From the NCBI GenBank assembly GCA_002869605.1, contig PKUI01000140.1, positions 1-34,452 on the forward strand: a DNA stretch of 34,452 nucleotides. The letters are read 5' to 3'. Made by a program: the position numbers and the translations under genes. Shown here piece after piece: positions 16,048-28,535 of the stretch (its first letter is position 1; each line of letters begins with the position of its first letter). Below the pieces are notes generated by a model that saw only the letters and a program-made list of their open reading frames with translations, had not been told where the DNA came from and did not search any database. This DNA is from Desulfuromonas sp. (GTDB lineage Bacteria; Desulfobacterota; Desulfuromonadia; Desulfuromonadales; SZUA-401).

Positions 16048-17763
16048 TTAGAAACGAACGAACTCGTCGTCTCTCACGGCGGTACTGTTTTCCCCGACGT
16101 CAGACAGTGCAATTTGCCTTGTCTGCTTCTGGAAAGATTTCCTAGCCGATGCTCTTTCATCTATCGAGAAAAATCCGGCCATGGTTTTCAATTGTTGCGA
16201 CTGGCCGGAAAGTTCCTCGGCCGTTGATGCCATCTCTTCGGTCGAGGAGGCGTTTTGCTGGATCGATTCATCGAGTCGAACCATGGCAAGGTTGACCTGC
16301 TCGGCACCGCTCTCCTGCTCGCTGCTCGAAGCAACGATCTCCTGGACAAGCTCTGCGGTCTCACGGATCTTCGGTACCAGCTCTTCAAGCTGGGCCGCCG
16401 CCTGCTCGGCAATCTCCACGCTCCCCGAGGACATCTCGGCGATCTGCGCAGCTGCGGTCTGGCTTCTCTCCGCAAGTTTACGCACCTCGGCGGCCACCAC
16501 AGCAAACCCCTTGCCGTGCTCGCCGGCGCGGGCCGCCTCGATTGCAGCGTTGAGCGCCAGGAGGTTGGTCTGACGGGCGATCTCTTCGATAATGGAAATG
16601 TTGTCGGTGATTTCGGTCATCGCCTTCGAAGTCTGCCGCACCGCTTCGCCGCCCCGGGCGGCTCCCAGTGCAGCCTCTTCGGATATCTGGCCGGTTTTCT
16701 TGGCGTTCTCGCTGCTCTGACGGATATTGGCCAACATCTGCTCCATCGCCGAAGAGACCTCCTCGGCAGCGGCCGCCTGGTGGGAGCTGCCGTCGGAGAG
16801 GTTCTGGCACGAGAAGGATATCTGGCCGGAACCGCTCGCCACGTGCTCGGTTGCCTCGAGAAGGCTTTGCGCGATGCGACTGAGGCTTCCCACCATTTCA
16901 TCCAGCGCCTTGCCGAGAATATCCTTGTTCGAAGCGAGGGCAACCGTCACATCCAGATGTCCCTTCGCGATCGATTCGGCAAGCGTCGCTCGCTCGAGCA
17001 TACTGTCGGCCAGCCGATTCATTTCTGTAGCAACCTCGCCGATCTCGTCGCGGTTCAGGTCGGTGATCCGATTATCCGCCGCGACATCCCCGGCGCCGAG
17101 CCGTTGCACCATGGCCAGCACCTTGCGCAACGGTCGTACCAGCATCCTGTCCGCGAGCAGACTGATCAACACCGTCGCCACGATAAACACCACAAAGAAC
17201 AGGCCGACCTGGAACTGCGCATTACTGCGCGCCTCGCTGCTGTTCAAAAGAATGGTCTGCTCAACCTTGTCGCGCAGTCTCTGCGCCATTTCAGCAAGCC
17301 GCTCTTCCAGGTTGCGCTGTTGCTGACCTACGCTCTGGATCTGGGCAAACAGTTGTTCATCTTCCTCCCCGGCGGCAAATCGCCGGTACGTGACCAGGGC
17401 CACCTCGTTGTAGGCGTCGAAATCTTTCTCCAGCTGCAACAGCCGATCACGCTCGAAATCACCGGCGGAAGCAACCTCCTGCAGCAACTGCTTGACCTGA
17501 GCGCCCACATTCTCCGCTTCGACGATCGCTTCCTCGTCGCCGACCAACACAGCATCCTGAAACAGATCTTTCTGTGCTTTGAATAGGGTTTTCAGCTCAG
17601 CCCCCTGCAGGGAGCGGGGAAAATCGACCTGGTCCATCTTCTCCAGGTCATTCACAAGATCGGCGCTGGAACGGTAGGTGATCGCCGTTGACACGGCAAA
17701 ACCGAGCAGAGCCAGCCCTATGCACAACCAGATTTTGGCACGGATATTCGTGACGAATGTCAT
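16048..17763 (-). CDS. Methyl-accepting chemotaxis protein
   Basis: A 571-aa transmembrane chemoreceptor. TM1 is at about 9-31, a four-helix-bundle-like periplasmic region at about 32-188, TM2 at about 190-207 ([16 protein letters not shown]), HAMP at about 208-262, and the cytoplasmic signalling coiled coil at about 300-545. The CheW/CheA-contacting hairpin tip is exact: [20 protein letters not shown] followed by [20 protein letters not shown]. There is no C-terminal CheR/CheB-tethering pentapeptide. GGGGAGG precedes the ATG. It is the last gene of an operon with a porin and a small phosphate-binding-like protein, which suggests the binding protein may feed ligand to this receptor (inference). 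Confidence 0.95.
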   Translation of the reverse strand: MTFVTNIRAKIWLCIGLALLGFAVSTAITYRSSADLVNDLEKMDQVDFPRSLQGAELKTLFKAQKDLFQDAVLVGDEEAIVEAENVGAQVKQLLQEVASAGDFERDRLLQLEKDFDAYNEVALVTYRRFAAGEEDEQLFAQIQSVGQQQRNLEERLAEMAQRLRDKVEQTILLNSSEARSNAQFQVGLFFVVFIVATVLISLLADRMLVRPLRKVLAMVQRLGAGDVAADNRITDLNRDEIGEVATEMNRLADSMLERATLAESIAKGHLDVTVALASNKDILGKALDEMVGSLSRIAQSLLEATEHVASGSGQISFSCQNLSDGSSHQAAAAEEVSSAMEQMLANIRQSSENAKKTGQISEEAALGAARGGEAVRQTSKAMTEITDNISIIEEIARQTNLLALNAAIEAARAGEHGKGFAVVAAEVRKLAERSQTAAAQIAEMSSGSVEIAEQAAAQLEELVPKIRETAELVQEIVASSSEQESGAEQVNLAMVRLDESIQQNASSTEEMASTAEELSGQSQQLKTMAGFFSIDERASARKSFQKQTRQIALSDVGENSTAVRDDEFVRF

Positions 17764-17811
17764 TTTTCAACCTCCCCGCGGGCCCCGGAATCCGGGGCCC
17801 GCAGGATTAAG

Positions 17812-18231
17812 TTACTTAAGCGTTACTAACTTTACCGAACCGTCCAGGGCCTCCCGGGAGATGTAGCCAATGCCGCGCGGGTCTGCGGCGATGTATTTTT
17901 TCATCTCCGCATCGTCCCTGACCTCGACGGGAGTATGGCCGGTACCGGTGAACAGGGCTTTCTTCCAGAAGGTATTGAACTGCTGTGCGCTCTTGTTCAG
18001 GACCGCACGGGTAAAGCTATCGGTTACTTCGGCATCGTACTGGCTGTAAAGAATCACCTTGTCTCCGTTATCCCACGAGCCTTTCTTGCCGAGGAAAATC
18101 TTCTTGGCGATAGTGGCATCAAGCGATGCCAAAGGGTTTGAAGGGTTGACCACCAGCACCACGTCGGCGGCCAGCACCGGGGTTGTCCACAGCAGAGTGA
18201 CCAGGAATAAACCGATGATTGATCTCAACAT
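17812..18231 (-). CDS. Small periplasmic phosphate-binding-protein-like (PstS-like) protein
   Basis: The 139-aa product has a signal peptide (MLRSIIGLFLVTLLWTTPVLA) and then a single small substrate-binding-like domain: VVLVVNPSNPLASLDATIAK, IFLGKKGSWDNG, FTRAVLNKSAQQFNTFW, ADPRGIGYISREAL and SVKLV. This matches the compact proteins often annotated as 'phosphate ABC transporter substrate-binding protein', which are half the size of real PstS and are usually not next to ABC transporter genes. None is nearby here either. AGGAG precedes the ATG. It sits 9 bp after the porin gene and 48 bp before the chemoreceptor gene. The ligand is unknown; an anion such as phosphate is a guess from the family. 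Confidence 0.85.
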   Translation of the reverse strand: MLRSIIGLFLVTLLWTTPVLAADVVLVVNPSNPLASLDATIAKKIFLGKKGSWDNGDKVILYSQYDAEVTDSFTRAVLNKSAQQFNTFWKKALFTGTGHTPVEVRDDAEMKKYIAADPRGIGYISREALDGSVKLVTLK

Positions 18232-18240
18232 GACTGACTC

Positions 18241-19602
18241 CTAAAAATTGTAAGACATTTTGACGGCGTAATAATCCCACTTGTCCTCGAGGTCCGCGGG
18301 ATCGTTCAGCGTAGTCAAAAACAGCGCGGCACCATCAATGGTGTGGTACTCGGCCTTGACCAGCCAGTTCGGGTTGATGTCGTAGCGCACACCGATGCCA
18401 AAATCCTTACGCCAGGTAAAGAAGTCCTTGCGCTGAGCCGGGTTGCTGGCAACATGATCAACGCCATCCTTATCGTCTTTGTCGGCGTAGTAAACATCGT
18501 AGAGCAGCGACAGGGTCAACTGGTCAAACAGGGTGTAGGCCCCCATCACGTAGTACGACTGTGATGTGGCGTCCGTAGCAAGCACGCCGTTATAAACCTG
18601 CTCGCGCTCGGTTTCCGAATATTCGCTTGAGAGCAGGAAGTTGCCGATGCCGTACTCCAGGGAGGCAACCCAGGTCAGCTCATTCTCGAGGGTCCCACTC
18701 AGCTTGGTCGGCACGAACACCTGGTTTGCGTCGGTCGGGTTGATGGTCGGGTCGATGGAACGATTGAGCACATAATCGAGGGTGTTCTTGACCACCATCG
18801 CCGAACCACCAAGGCGAAGACCTTCCAACGGAGTATTGATGGTGATGGAGCCACCGCCGATGTAGTCATTGTTCACATCGAGGTCGACGACGTTGATATT
18901 CTGGATGTAGTTGCTCTGCAGGTAGGCCTGCTTCTCGGCGGGCGTGGCACCCGGGATATCCGCGGCATAATTCGCCATAAATGCCGGGATCAGCGCTTGA
19001 GCGAGAGTCTTACGGGTGATGAAGGTCGCGTTCTGCTTGAGGGCGGTAATCAGCAGAGAATCGTCATCGACGTTGATGCTGCCATAGTAACCGTGGTAGT
19101 CGAGATCACCGAGAGGACCAAGTGGCAGGTTGCCATAGAGACCGGCACCCTGGTAGGCGACCAGCAGGTCACGCTTGCTTTCATCATAGATACTCTGCGG
19201 CAGAAACACCATCGAACGGAGGAAGTCGGCGTCACGCCCCTCGTTGTAGAGTCCTAAGGGGAGCTTGATCTTACCGACACGCAGGCCGTGGTAGTCGTTA
19301 TGCCGGAAGTCGGCGAAGCCCCAGTCGAGTTTGATTTCGTTGTTGCCGACATCACCTAGATCGCGCGAAAGAAGCTGAGCCCCGATGCGCAGCTTGTCAT
19401 TCACCTGACTCGAAACCACCAGGCCTACCTCGTTAAACTCCGTCGTCCCTTCCGTAGAATCCGATGTCAGAAAGTTGTTCTCGGTGCTCTCAAGATACCC
19501 TTGAGAAACAAAGCCATGAACTGAAACTTCCGGGATATCCATGCCCCACGCGACCCAGGGCACAACCAGAAACATTATAGACATAACCAACCGTGTTTTC
19601 AT
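18241..19602 (-). CDS. Outer-membrane porin-like beta-barrel protein
   Basis: A 453-aa protein with a signal peptide (MKTRLVMSIMFLVVPWVAWG) and an N-terminal VSVHGFVSQGYLES opening typical of porins. Alternating strands and aromatic girdle residues run throughout, and the C-terminus YYAVKMSYNF ends in Phe as expected for a BAM substrate. Repeated barrel-type hairpins such as LGLYNEGRDADFLRSMVF and WLVKAEYHTIDGA support this. It is the first gene of the porin-binding protein-chemoreceptor operon, with AGGAG upstream of the ATG. It probably admits a small solute sensed by the two downstream products (inference). Confidence 0.85.
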   Translation of the reverse strand: MKTRLVMSIMFLVVPWVAWGMDIPEVSVHGFVSQGYLESTENNFLTSDSTEGTTEFNEVGLVVSSQVNDKLRIGAQLLSRDLGDVGNNEIKLDWGFADFRHNDYHGLRVGKIKLPLGLYNEGRDADFLRSMVFLPQSIYDESKRDLLVAYQGAGLYGNLPLGPLGDLDYHGYYGSINVDDDSLLITALKQNATFITRKTLAQALIPAFMANYAADIPGATPAEKQAYLQSNYIQNINVVDLDVNNDYIGGGSITINTPLEGLRLGGSAMVVKNTLDYVLNRSIDPTINPTDANQVFVPTKLSGTLENELTWVASLEYGIGNFLLSSEYSETEREQVYNGVLATDATSQSYYVMGAYTLFDQLTLSLLYDVYYADKDDKDGVDHVASNPAQRKDFFTWRKDFGIGVRYDINPNWLVKAEYHTIDGAALFLTTLNDPADLEDKWDYYAVKMSYNF

Positions 19603-19911
19603 ACGCGACTCCTCGTCGTTCTTAAATTTTTAAAAAATGAGATTAACCAAGGACAACGATAAAGCAACCCACGTACCAAGTGTGGCTTTAATGAGTGGAA
19701 GAAATTATTTAACGCCCTAAAAACAGTTGAATAGCTTCCGCAAATCAACAACTTGGAACCGTATAAACACGAGCCTGCGCCTGATCAATTTCCAAACTCT
19801 CTGAAATCCCGGCAACAAGACGAGACTAACCATCTCAACAAGTAAAAGCGGTGACACATTTACGCCCCCTTGTTTCAAAAAATGTCACCATCCCATCTTA
19901 CGCGCCAACAA
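19603..19911. other. Intergenic region upstream of the porin gene
   Basis: About 310 bp of AT-richer sequence that must hold the porin operon promoter. I see no convincing sigma70, sigma28 or sigma54 pair. There is an inverted repeat GGTGACA (19850-19856) / TGTCACC (19883-19889), which could be an operator or a chance palindrome, and an AT-rich block around 19621-19640. No gene is supported. Confidence 0.5.
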
Positions 19912-19941
19912 AAAAGCCCCCGGGTTTCCCCGGGGGCTTTT
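19912..19941 (-). terminator. Intrinsic terminator of ppdK (bidirectional form)
   Basis: A perfect 13-bp stem: AAAAGCCCCCGGG (19912-19924) pairs with CCCGGGGGCTTTT (19929-19941) around the loop TTTC. On the minus strand it ends in six T, 35 bp after the ppdK stop. Its left 17 bases are identical to those at the 15963-15990 terminator. Confidence 0.93.
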
Positions 19942-19975
19942 GTAGTGCAGACTATGTCGACGGACACTACATCGA

Positions 19976-22639
<2,664 letters not shown>

Positions 22640-22707
22640 GCCTTGCTCCTTTTGTGCGTGATTATGTCCACTGAAATTTCATCAGATTGGAAACCTTTAG
22701 CCAAAAT

Positions 22708-22740
22708 AAAATCGCCGCTTGAGACTCAAGCGGCGATTTT
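22708..22740 (-). terminator. Intrinsic terminator of glyS, overlapping its last codons
   Basis: AAAATCGCCGCTTGA (22708-22722) and its exact complement (22726-22740) form a 15-bp stem around GAC. On the minus strand the hairpin includes the final glyS codons and the TGA stop (22726-22728), then ends in TTTT. Confidence 0.9.
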
Positions 22741-24784
22741 GGAAAAGTCGGCGATATCGGCGAATATTCGCGCGGCCATTGTCAGCAGCGCTAGCCGGTT
22801 GGCCTTGACCCGTTCATCCTCGGCCATGACCATGACTCCTTCGAAGAAGTCGTCAACCGGTCCGCGTAGCGTGGCGATGGCCTGCAGCGCCTTGGTGTAG
22901 TCACCGGCGGCGACCGCCTGCTCGACGCTGGCGTTGACGCTGGCCAGGGCCGCAGCAAGCTTGCCCTCGCATGCCTCCTCGAAGAGCGCCTCGTCGACCG
23001 GGGTCTCGACCCCACCCTTGATGATATTGACCACCCGCTTGAAAGCGACCGCCAGCGGTTCGAAATCGGCCTCCCCCTTGAGCTCGGCCAGGGCCTTCAC
23101 ACGGGCTACCGCGTCAAGGGGATCGTCAAAGGAGGCGCTGAGTACCGCGTCGACCACGTCGTTGGGGTAGTCCTGCGCGGTCAGCATGTTGAACAGGCGC
23201 AGACGGATAAACTCCAGGACGTCGTTGCGCACCTCGGCGGCCGGGCGGGTCAGCTTCTCTTCGAGCAGCTCCACGCTGCGACCGATCAGCTGGCGCAGCG
23301 ACACCGACAGGTCACGATCGAGCAAAATACTGAGGATACCGATGGCACTACGGCGCAGCGCATAGGGGTCGGCGCTGCCGGTCGGGATCAGCCCGACGCC
23401 GAAGCAGCCACAGATGGTGTCGATCTTGTCCGCCAACGACACGAAGGCGCCGACGTTGTCGGACGGCACCGCCCCGCCAGCTTCGACCGGCAGATAGTGC
23501 TCGTAGATCGCCGTAGCGACGCGAGGGTCCTCGCCGTCGAGCAACGCGTATTCGCGTCCCATGACCCCTTGCAGCTCGGGGAATTCGTAGACCATGGCCG
23601 ACTCGAGGTCACACTTGGCGAGCTCGGCGGCACGCCCGGTCGCCTTGACGGCATCGGCATCGAGTTTCTCCGCCAGCTCGAGCGCCAGGGTCTTGAAGCG
23701 CATGACCTTCGCGTAGCTGGTTCCAAGCTTGGCCTGGTAGACCACGTTCTTGAGGGCGTCGAGGCGGCTTTCGAGGCGCGCCTTCTGGTCTTCCTTCCAG
23801 AAGAACATGGCGTCGGAGAGGCGTGCACGGATCACACGCTGGTTCCCTGCGACCACCACCTTGGGATCTTCGGCCACGGTATTGGCGACGGTGATGAACA
23901 CCGGCAGCAGCCTGCCGTCCTGACCTTCCACCGAGAAATAGCGTTGGTGGGCACGCATGCTGGTGATCAGCAACTCGCGCGGCAGCTCACGGAACTCTTC
24001 GTCGAAGGTGCCGAGCAGCCCCTGCGGGTACTCGACCAGGTAGGTGACCTCCTCGAGCAGCCCGGCGTCCGGGACCAGCTTGCCGTCGGTCTGGTTGGCG
24101 GCCTCTTCGACCTGTGCGGCGATCATCGCCTTGCGGCGGTCCTGATCGACGATCACGAAACGCTTCTCGGCCTCAGCGAGATACTCCTTGAGGCTACCGA
24201 CCGGGAACTCTTCCGGCGCCATGAAGCGGTGGCCACGCGAGGTCACGCCGCTCTCGAGATTACCGTAACTAAACGGCACCGCCGCGCCGCCGTAGAGCGC
24301 GACGATCCAGTGCAGCGGACGGGCGTAGCGGATATCGAGGTCCTTCCAGCGCATCGACTTGCGGAAGGTGAGGTTACCGATCAGGCGTGGCAGCAGCTCC
24401 TGCAGCAGCTCGGCGGTCTTGCGCCCGGTCTCGACCTTTTCGGCGCAGACGTACTCCCCCTTGTCGGTGGAGACGATCTTCAGCTCGGAGGGATCGACCC
24501 CCTGGCCGCGGGCGAAACCGGCGCCGGCCTTGGTCGGGGTGCCATCCTCGCCGAAAGCGACCTTCTTCGCCGGCCCCATCGCCTGGATGGTGCGGGTCGG
24601 CTGCTCCTCGGCCACCTCGGCCACGGCCAGCACCAGGCGGCGCGGGGTGGCGTAGGTGGTGATCGCACCGTACTCAAGTGAGGCGTTGTCGAATTCCTTG
24701 CGGATCAGTTTTTCAAGGTCGGCCATCGCCACCGGCAGGAAGCCGGCGGGGATCTCTTCGCTGCCGATTTCGAGGAACAGTTCC

Positions 24785-24792
<8 letters not shown>
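22726..24792 (-). CDS. glyS: Glycyl-tRNA synthetase, beta subunit
   Basis: The 688-aa beta subunit of the bacterial alpha2beta2 glycyl-tRNA synthetase. It opens with the signature [19 protein letters not shown], has the family's HD-like central region ([55 protein letters not shown] in parts) and a C-terminal DALR-type tRNA-binding domain ([22 protein letters not shown] in parts). It provides tRNA recognition for the GlyQ catalytic subunit. Its ATG overlaps the end of glyQ by 8 bp, so translation is coupled and 1:1 production is likely. Length is normal and the frame is intact. Confidence 0.97.
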
Positions 24793-25666
<874 letters not shown>

Positions 25667-25709
25667 GCGACCTCCGAGTTATCCCGGGCCGCTCCGGCCA
25701 CGGGTAATG

Positions 25710-25722
25710 GTATACAGTATAC
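25710..25722. promoter_or_regulatory. GTATAC double palindrome just downstream of the glyQ promoter
   Basis: GTATAC (25710-25715), A, GTATAC (25717-25722) make a symmetric 13-bp site. It would fall roughly 10-25 nt into the glyQ transcript, where a bound repressor could block initiation or early elongation. Regulator unknown; it could also be a chance AT-rich palindrome. Confidence 0.35.
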
Positions 25723-25739
25723 AGATTTTAAAAAAGCAG

Positions 25740-25768
25740 AGTTTAGCCTGCTGCACAGGTCATGTCAA
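25740..25768 (-). promoter_or_regulatory. Sigma70-type promoter of glyQS
   Basis: On the minus strand TTGACA (complement of 25763-25768) and TAAACT (complement of 25740-25745) are separated by exactly 17 nt. The -35 is a perfect consensus. It sits 18 bp after the recO stop and about 74 bp before the glyQ start. Confidence 0.7.
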
Positions 25769-25785
25769 GGACGGAAAACCCTCTC

Positions 25786-26559
25786 TCAGAGCCGCTCACC
25801 GGCATCACCGCCACCTTCGATTTCCGCGAGAAACGCGAGGCTGCGCAAGGGGCGGGAAAAGTGCGGAGCCAGCGCCGACGCCGTCATGCGCAACCCCTCG
25901 TCCAGAGTCTGCGCGCTGAGGCTGAAGCCTTCGAACAGCTCAAGACGGGTCTGCAGGCAGCGCGACAGGCTGCCGAGTGTGGTCACGTGCACGCTCAGCT
26001 CGGAAAAACGGCTGGCGCAGGCACTACACAGGCTACCGCCCCGCGCCGCCTCGAAAGCTACCTCCCCCTCGCGAAAGACCGTGTAGCACTCTGCACAGTG
26101 CAGTAGGTGGGGAATAGTACCGGAGAGCTGCAGCAGACGCAGCTCAAGCAGCAGGCGCGCCGCGCGCGAGGCCCCGTGAAGATGCAGGTGATCGAGATAG
26201 GCCTTGAGCAGGCGGTACTCGGCACCCTGGTCACCCCCTGCGACCGCCAACTCCTCGCTGACTTCCACTCCGTAGCCTGCAAAGGCCAACGCCTCGAGGT
26301 TGCCGCGCAGGCCGGAGCGCAGATTGACCAGCTCGGCCTCCTTGAGCTCAAGCAGCTCCCCCCGACGCCGCTCCGTCCAGTGCATCACGGTCTGGGCAAA
26401 CAGTTCCAGCGCAGGCCCGAAGCGCTTGCGGCTGCGCCGCGCGTTGCGCGCGAACCCCTTCAGCACCCCGTGCCCCGGGGTGAAGAAGCTCACCACCAGG
26501 TCGGCTTCACCGTAGGGGGTGTGACGCAGGATAATCGCATCGGAATGCTGGCTACGCAC
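25786..26559 (-). CDS. recO: DNA repair protein RecO
   Basis: A 257-aa RecO, which with RecF and RecR loads RecA onto SSB-coated single-stranded DNA. It has the N-terminal OB-fold (DAIILRHTPYGEADLVVSFF, GFARNARRSRKRF with the typical basic loop), a helical middle with LLKAYLDHLHLHG, and a zinc-finger-like CxxC...CxxC (CAEC and CSAC). The start is GTG, 9 bp after the mgtE stop, without a clear ribosome-binding site, so it is probably translated from the mgtE transcript. Confidence 0.94.
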   Translation of the reverse strand: MRSQHSDAIILRHTPYGEADLVVSFFTPGHGVLKGFARNARRSRKRFGPALELFAQTVMHWTERRRGELLELKEAELVNLRSGLRGNLEALAFAGYGVEVSEELAVAGGDQGAEYRLLKAYLDHLHLHGASRAARLLLELRLLQLSGTIPHLLHCAECYTVFREGEVAFEAARGGSLCSACASRFSELSVHVTTLGSLSRCLQTRLELFEGFSLSAQTLDEGLRMTASALAPHFSRPLRSLAFLAEIEGGGDAGERL

Positions 26560-26568
26560 GGGAACAGA

Positions 26569-27924
26569 TCAGTGCAGATAGTCAAGAAAGGCAGTGGCGG
26601 TGCCAAAGTAGATGAGGATGCCGGTGATGTCGTTGGCGGTCTGCACGAAGGGGCTCGAAGCGATCGCCGGGTCGATGCCGATCCTCTTGAAGAAGCTTGT
26701 GGCGACCACTCCCATGCTCGCGGCGACGGTCATGGCGGTGACCATGGCGATACCGACCACTAGGCCGAGATAGGGGTTACCATGCCAGGCGAAAGCGACC
26801 AGGCCGATCACCATGCCGCACACCGAGCCCATGATCATGCCGACACGCAGCTCCTTGAAAAACACTTGGCGCAGGGTGGAGAAATCGATCTTGCCGGTGG
26901 CGAAACCGCGTACCACAATGGTTGCCGACTGCCCACCGACGTTCCCCCCCATGCCGGTGATAACCGGGATAAACGAGATCAGGGCGATGATCTGCTCGAG
27001 GGTCGCCTTGAACAGCCACATCAGGTAGCCGGTGACCACCCCGCCGAGCAGGTTGGTAACCAGCCATGGGAGGCGCAGGCGCGCGATCTTGGTCGCCTTG
27101 TAGCCATAGAGCAGCTCTTCTTCGCTGGCGCCCGCCATCTTGTAGATATCCTCGGTCGCCTCCTGGCGCAAGACATCGATAACGTCGTCGACGGTGATCA
27201 CACCCATCAGCTTGTTGTGCTCGTTGATGACCGGGACCGCCAGCAGGTTGTACTTCTCGACGATCTTGGCGACCTCTTCCTGGTCCACATCGGTGCGCAC
27301 GCTGATCACCTCGCTGATCATGACCTTTTTCAGTGGCGTGTTCGGCGGCACGGTCAGCAGCTGACGCAAAGAGAGCACCCCGACCAGGTGGTTGCGCTCG
27401 TCGGTGACGTAGACGTAGAAGACCATCTCCACGTCCTCGGCATGCTGGACGGCATCGATCGCCTGGGCCACGGAGAGGTTGTCACGCAGCGAGAAGGTCT
27501 CGGTCGCCATGATGGCGCCGGCAGTATCCTCCTCGTACTCGAGAAGCTTCTCGATCTCGGTGGAATCCTCGTCCTTGAGGGTTTCGAGGATCTCCTCGGC
27601 AAGCTCCTCGGAGAGACCGCGGATGATCTCGACCGCGTCGTCCGAAGGCATCTCCTGCAGCACCTCGGTGATCATCGATTTCTCGAGCTGTTCGAGCAAC
27701 CGGGCACCGGTGCCGGGGTCAAGTTCCGAAAGCACGTAGGCAGCGGTCTCGGTATCCCCGACCAGGTTGTAGAGGGTCTGTTGGTCCTTGAAATCGAGGT
27801 AACGGAAGAGGTGGGCAATGTCGGCCGGGTGAATCTTGGCCAGCACCTTGGAGAGGTTTGGGTAAGCGCCACGCCGCAGTAGCTTCTTGACGGTTTCGAG
27901 CAGGGCTTGCAGACGCTGTTCCAT
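26569..27924 (-). CDS. mgtE: Magnesium transporter MgtE
   Basis: A 451-aa MgtE channel for Mg2+ uptake. Order: an N-terminal helical MgtE_N domain (KIHPADIAHLFRYLDF, EMPSDDAVEIIRGL), tandem CBS domains (YEEDTAGAIMATETFSLRDN, VPVINEHNKLMGVITVDDVI) with acidic Mg-sensing residues, a plug helix, and the five-TM pore domain with ITGMGGNVGGQSATIVVRG and a final VQTANDITGILIYFGTA. The start at 27922-27924 has GGGAG 6-7 nt upstream; an upstream in-frame start adding 12 residues is unlikely. A good promoter lies about 77 bp upstream. recO follows after 9 bp. Confidence 0.95.
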   Translation of the reverse strand: MEQRLQALLETVKKLLRRGAYPNLSKVLAKIHPADIAHLFRYLDFKDQQTLYNLVGDTETAAYVLSELDPGTGARLLEQLEKSMITEVLQEMPSDDAVEIIRGLSEELAEEILETLKDEDSTEIEKLLEYEEDTAGAIMATETFSLRDNLSVAQAIDAVQHAEDVEMVFYVYVTDERNHLVGVLSLRQLLTVPPNTPLKKVMISEVISVRTDVDQEEVAKIVEKYNLLAVPVINEHNKLMGVITVDDVIDVLRQEATEDIYKMAGASEEELLYGYKATKIARLRLPWLVTNLLGGVVTGYLMWLFKATLEQIIALISFIPVITGMGGNVGGQSATIVVRGFATGKIDFSTLRQVFFKELRVGMIMGSVCGMVIGLVAFAWHGNPYLGLVVGIAMVTAMTVAASMGVVATSFFKRIGIDPAIASSPFVQTANDITGILIYFGTATAFLDYLH

Positions 27925-28000
27925 GGCGGGACTCCCGGAGAATAAAAAGCCCAGCCACAAACCGCGGGCTGCGCCTCAATCGAACAAAATCAAGCTTTTC

Positions 28001-28029
28001 AATCTAGCACCCGCCCCACAGGCTGTCAA
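28001..28029 (-). promoter_or_regulatory. Sigma70-type promoter of mgtE-recO
   Basis: On the minus strand a perfect TTGACA (complement of 28024-28029) and TAGATT (complement of 28001-28006) are spaced 17 nt apart, about 77 bp before the mgtE ATG. Confidence 0.65.
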
Positions 28030-28064
28030 CCGCGCAGCCCCCGGTTTAGCGACACTCGAAGCGC

Positions 28065-28092
28065 TTGGGACACACTCACAATCATGTTATAA
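28065..28092 (+). promoter_or_regulatory. Candidate promoter of the 28148 gene
   Basis: TTGGGA (28065-28070) and TTATAA (28087-28092) with a 16-nt spacer, 55 bp before the start codon. It is arranged back-to-back with the mgtE promoter. Confidence 0.4.
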
Positions 28093-28147
28093 GAGGGGAC
28101 GCCTAGGGGAGCACGAACCCCCAACTCATGGCATCTGGACGTAAACC

Positions 28148-28447
28148 ATGGCCAAGAAACGCAAAGACGCATCACCCGACAACCAGCCGCCCCTCCCCTT
28201 CGAGCGCCCCGGGGTGATCCGCGCCCTCAATGTCGCCCTCTACATCACCAACTTCCTGCTTATGCACTACGCGTGGGAACGCGTCTCTCCAGGAGACGGC
28301 AACATCATGCGCCTGGCCGCCTGCTGGTTTCTCTCCTACCTGCTCACCCGGGTGATTATCGAGGCAACCAAGATACCACTGCGTGCAGGACTGACCGTCG
28401 CCTTCGGTGCGATACTCTCTTTCGTCCTGCTGATGCCCAAGGGGTAG
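28148..28447 (+). CDS. Small predicted inner-membrane protein, unknown function
   Basis: A 99-aa protein with a charged N-terminus (MAKKRKDASPDNQPPLPFER) followed by two or three hydrophobic segments (about 25-43, 52-68 and 76-96), ending in LLMPKG. No named family is recognised. It is transcribed divergently from mgtE-recO with its own candidate promoter. Repeat copy B and a GC-rich hairpin follow its stop. Codon usage resembles its neighbours and the amphipathic pattern supports a real gene. Confidence 0.7.
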   Translation: MAKKRKDASPDNQPPLPFERPGVIRALNVALYITNFLLMHYAWERVSPGDGNIMRLAACWFLSYLLTRVIIEATKIPLRAGLTVAFGAILSFVLLMPKG

Positions 28448-28499
28448 CCCGTTCCCGCTTCGCCGGTGATAGGCACGCCAGAGGCAAACCTCAATGATT

Positions 28500-28517
28500 G
28501 CGGGGGCGCAGCCCCGC
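28500..28517 (+). terminator. GC-rich hairpin after the 28148 gene
   Basis: GCGGGG and CCCCGC arms around GCGCAG; no T-run follows. Practically the same hairpin, inverted, follows polA at 33373-33390, so it may be a terminator or an outer part of the repeat element. Confidence 0.4.
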
Positions 28518-28535
28518 ACACCGCAACTTCAACAC

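Noticed and set aside
19850..19889. GGTGACA/TGTCACC inverted repeat as a defined operator
   Set aside because: The 7-bp arms are 26 bp apart, do not match a regulator I can name, and lie over 240 bp from the porin start; kept only as a remark.
25667..25785. T-box or glycine riboswitch upstream of glyQ
   Set aside because: The gap is only about 120 bp, the predicted 5' UTR is about 66 nt, and no T-box motif or glycine-aptamer pairing is evident.
26782..27882. 366-codon plus-strand frame opposite mgtE
   Set aside because: A shadow of mgtE, rich in His, Asp and Val as expected from the reverse frame, with no recognisable domain.
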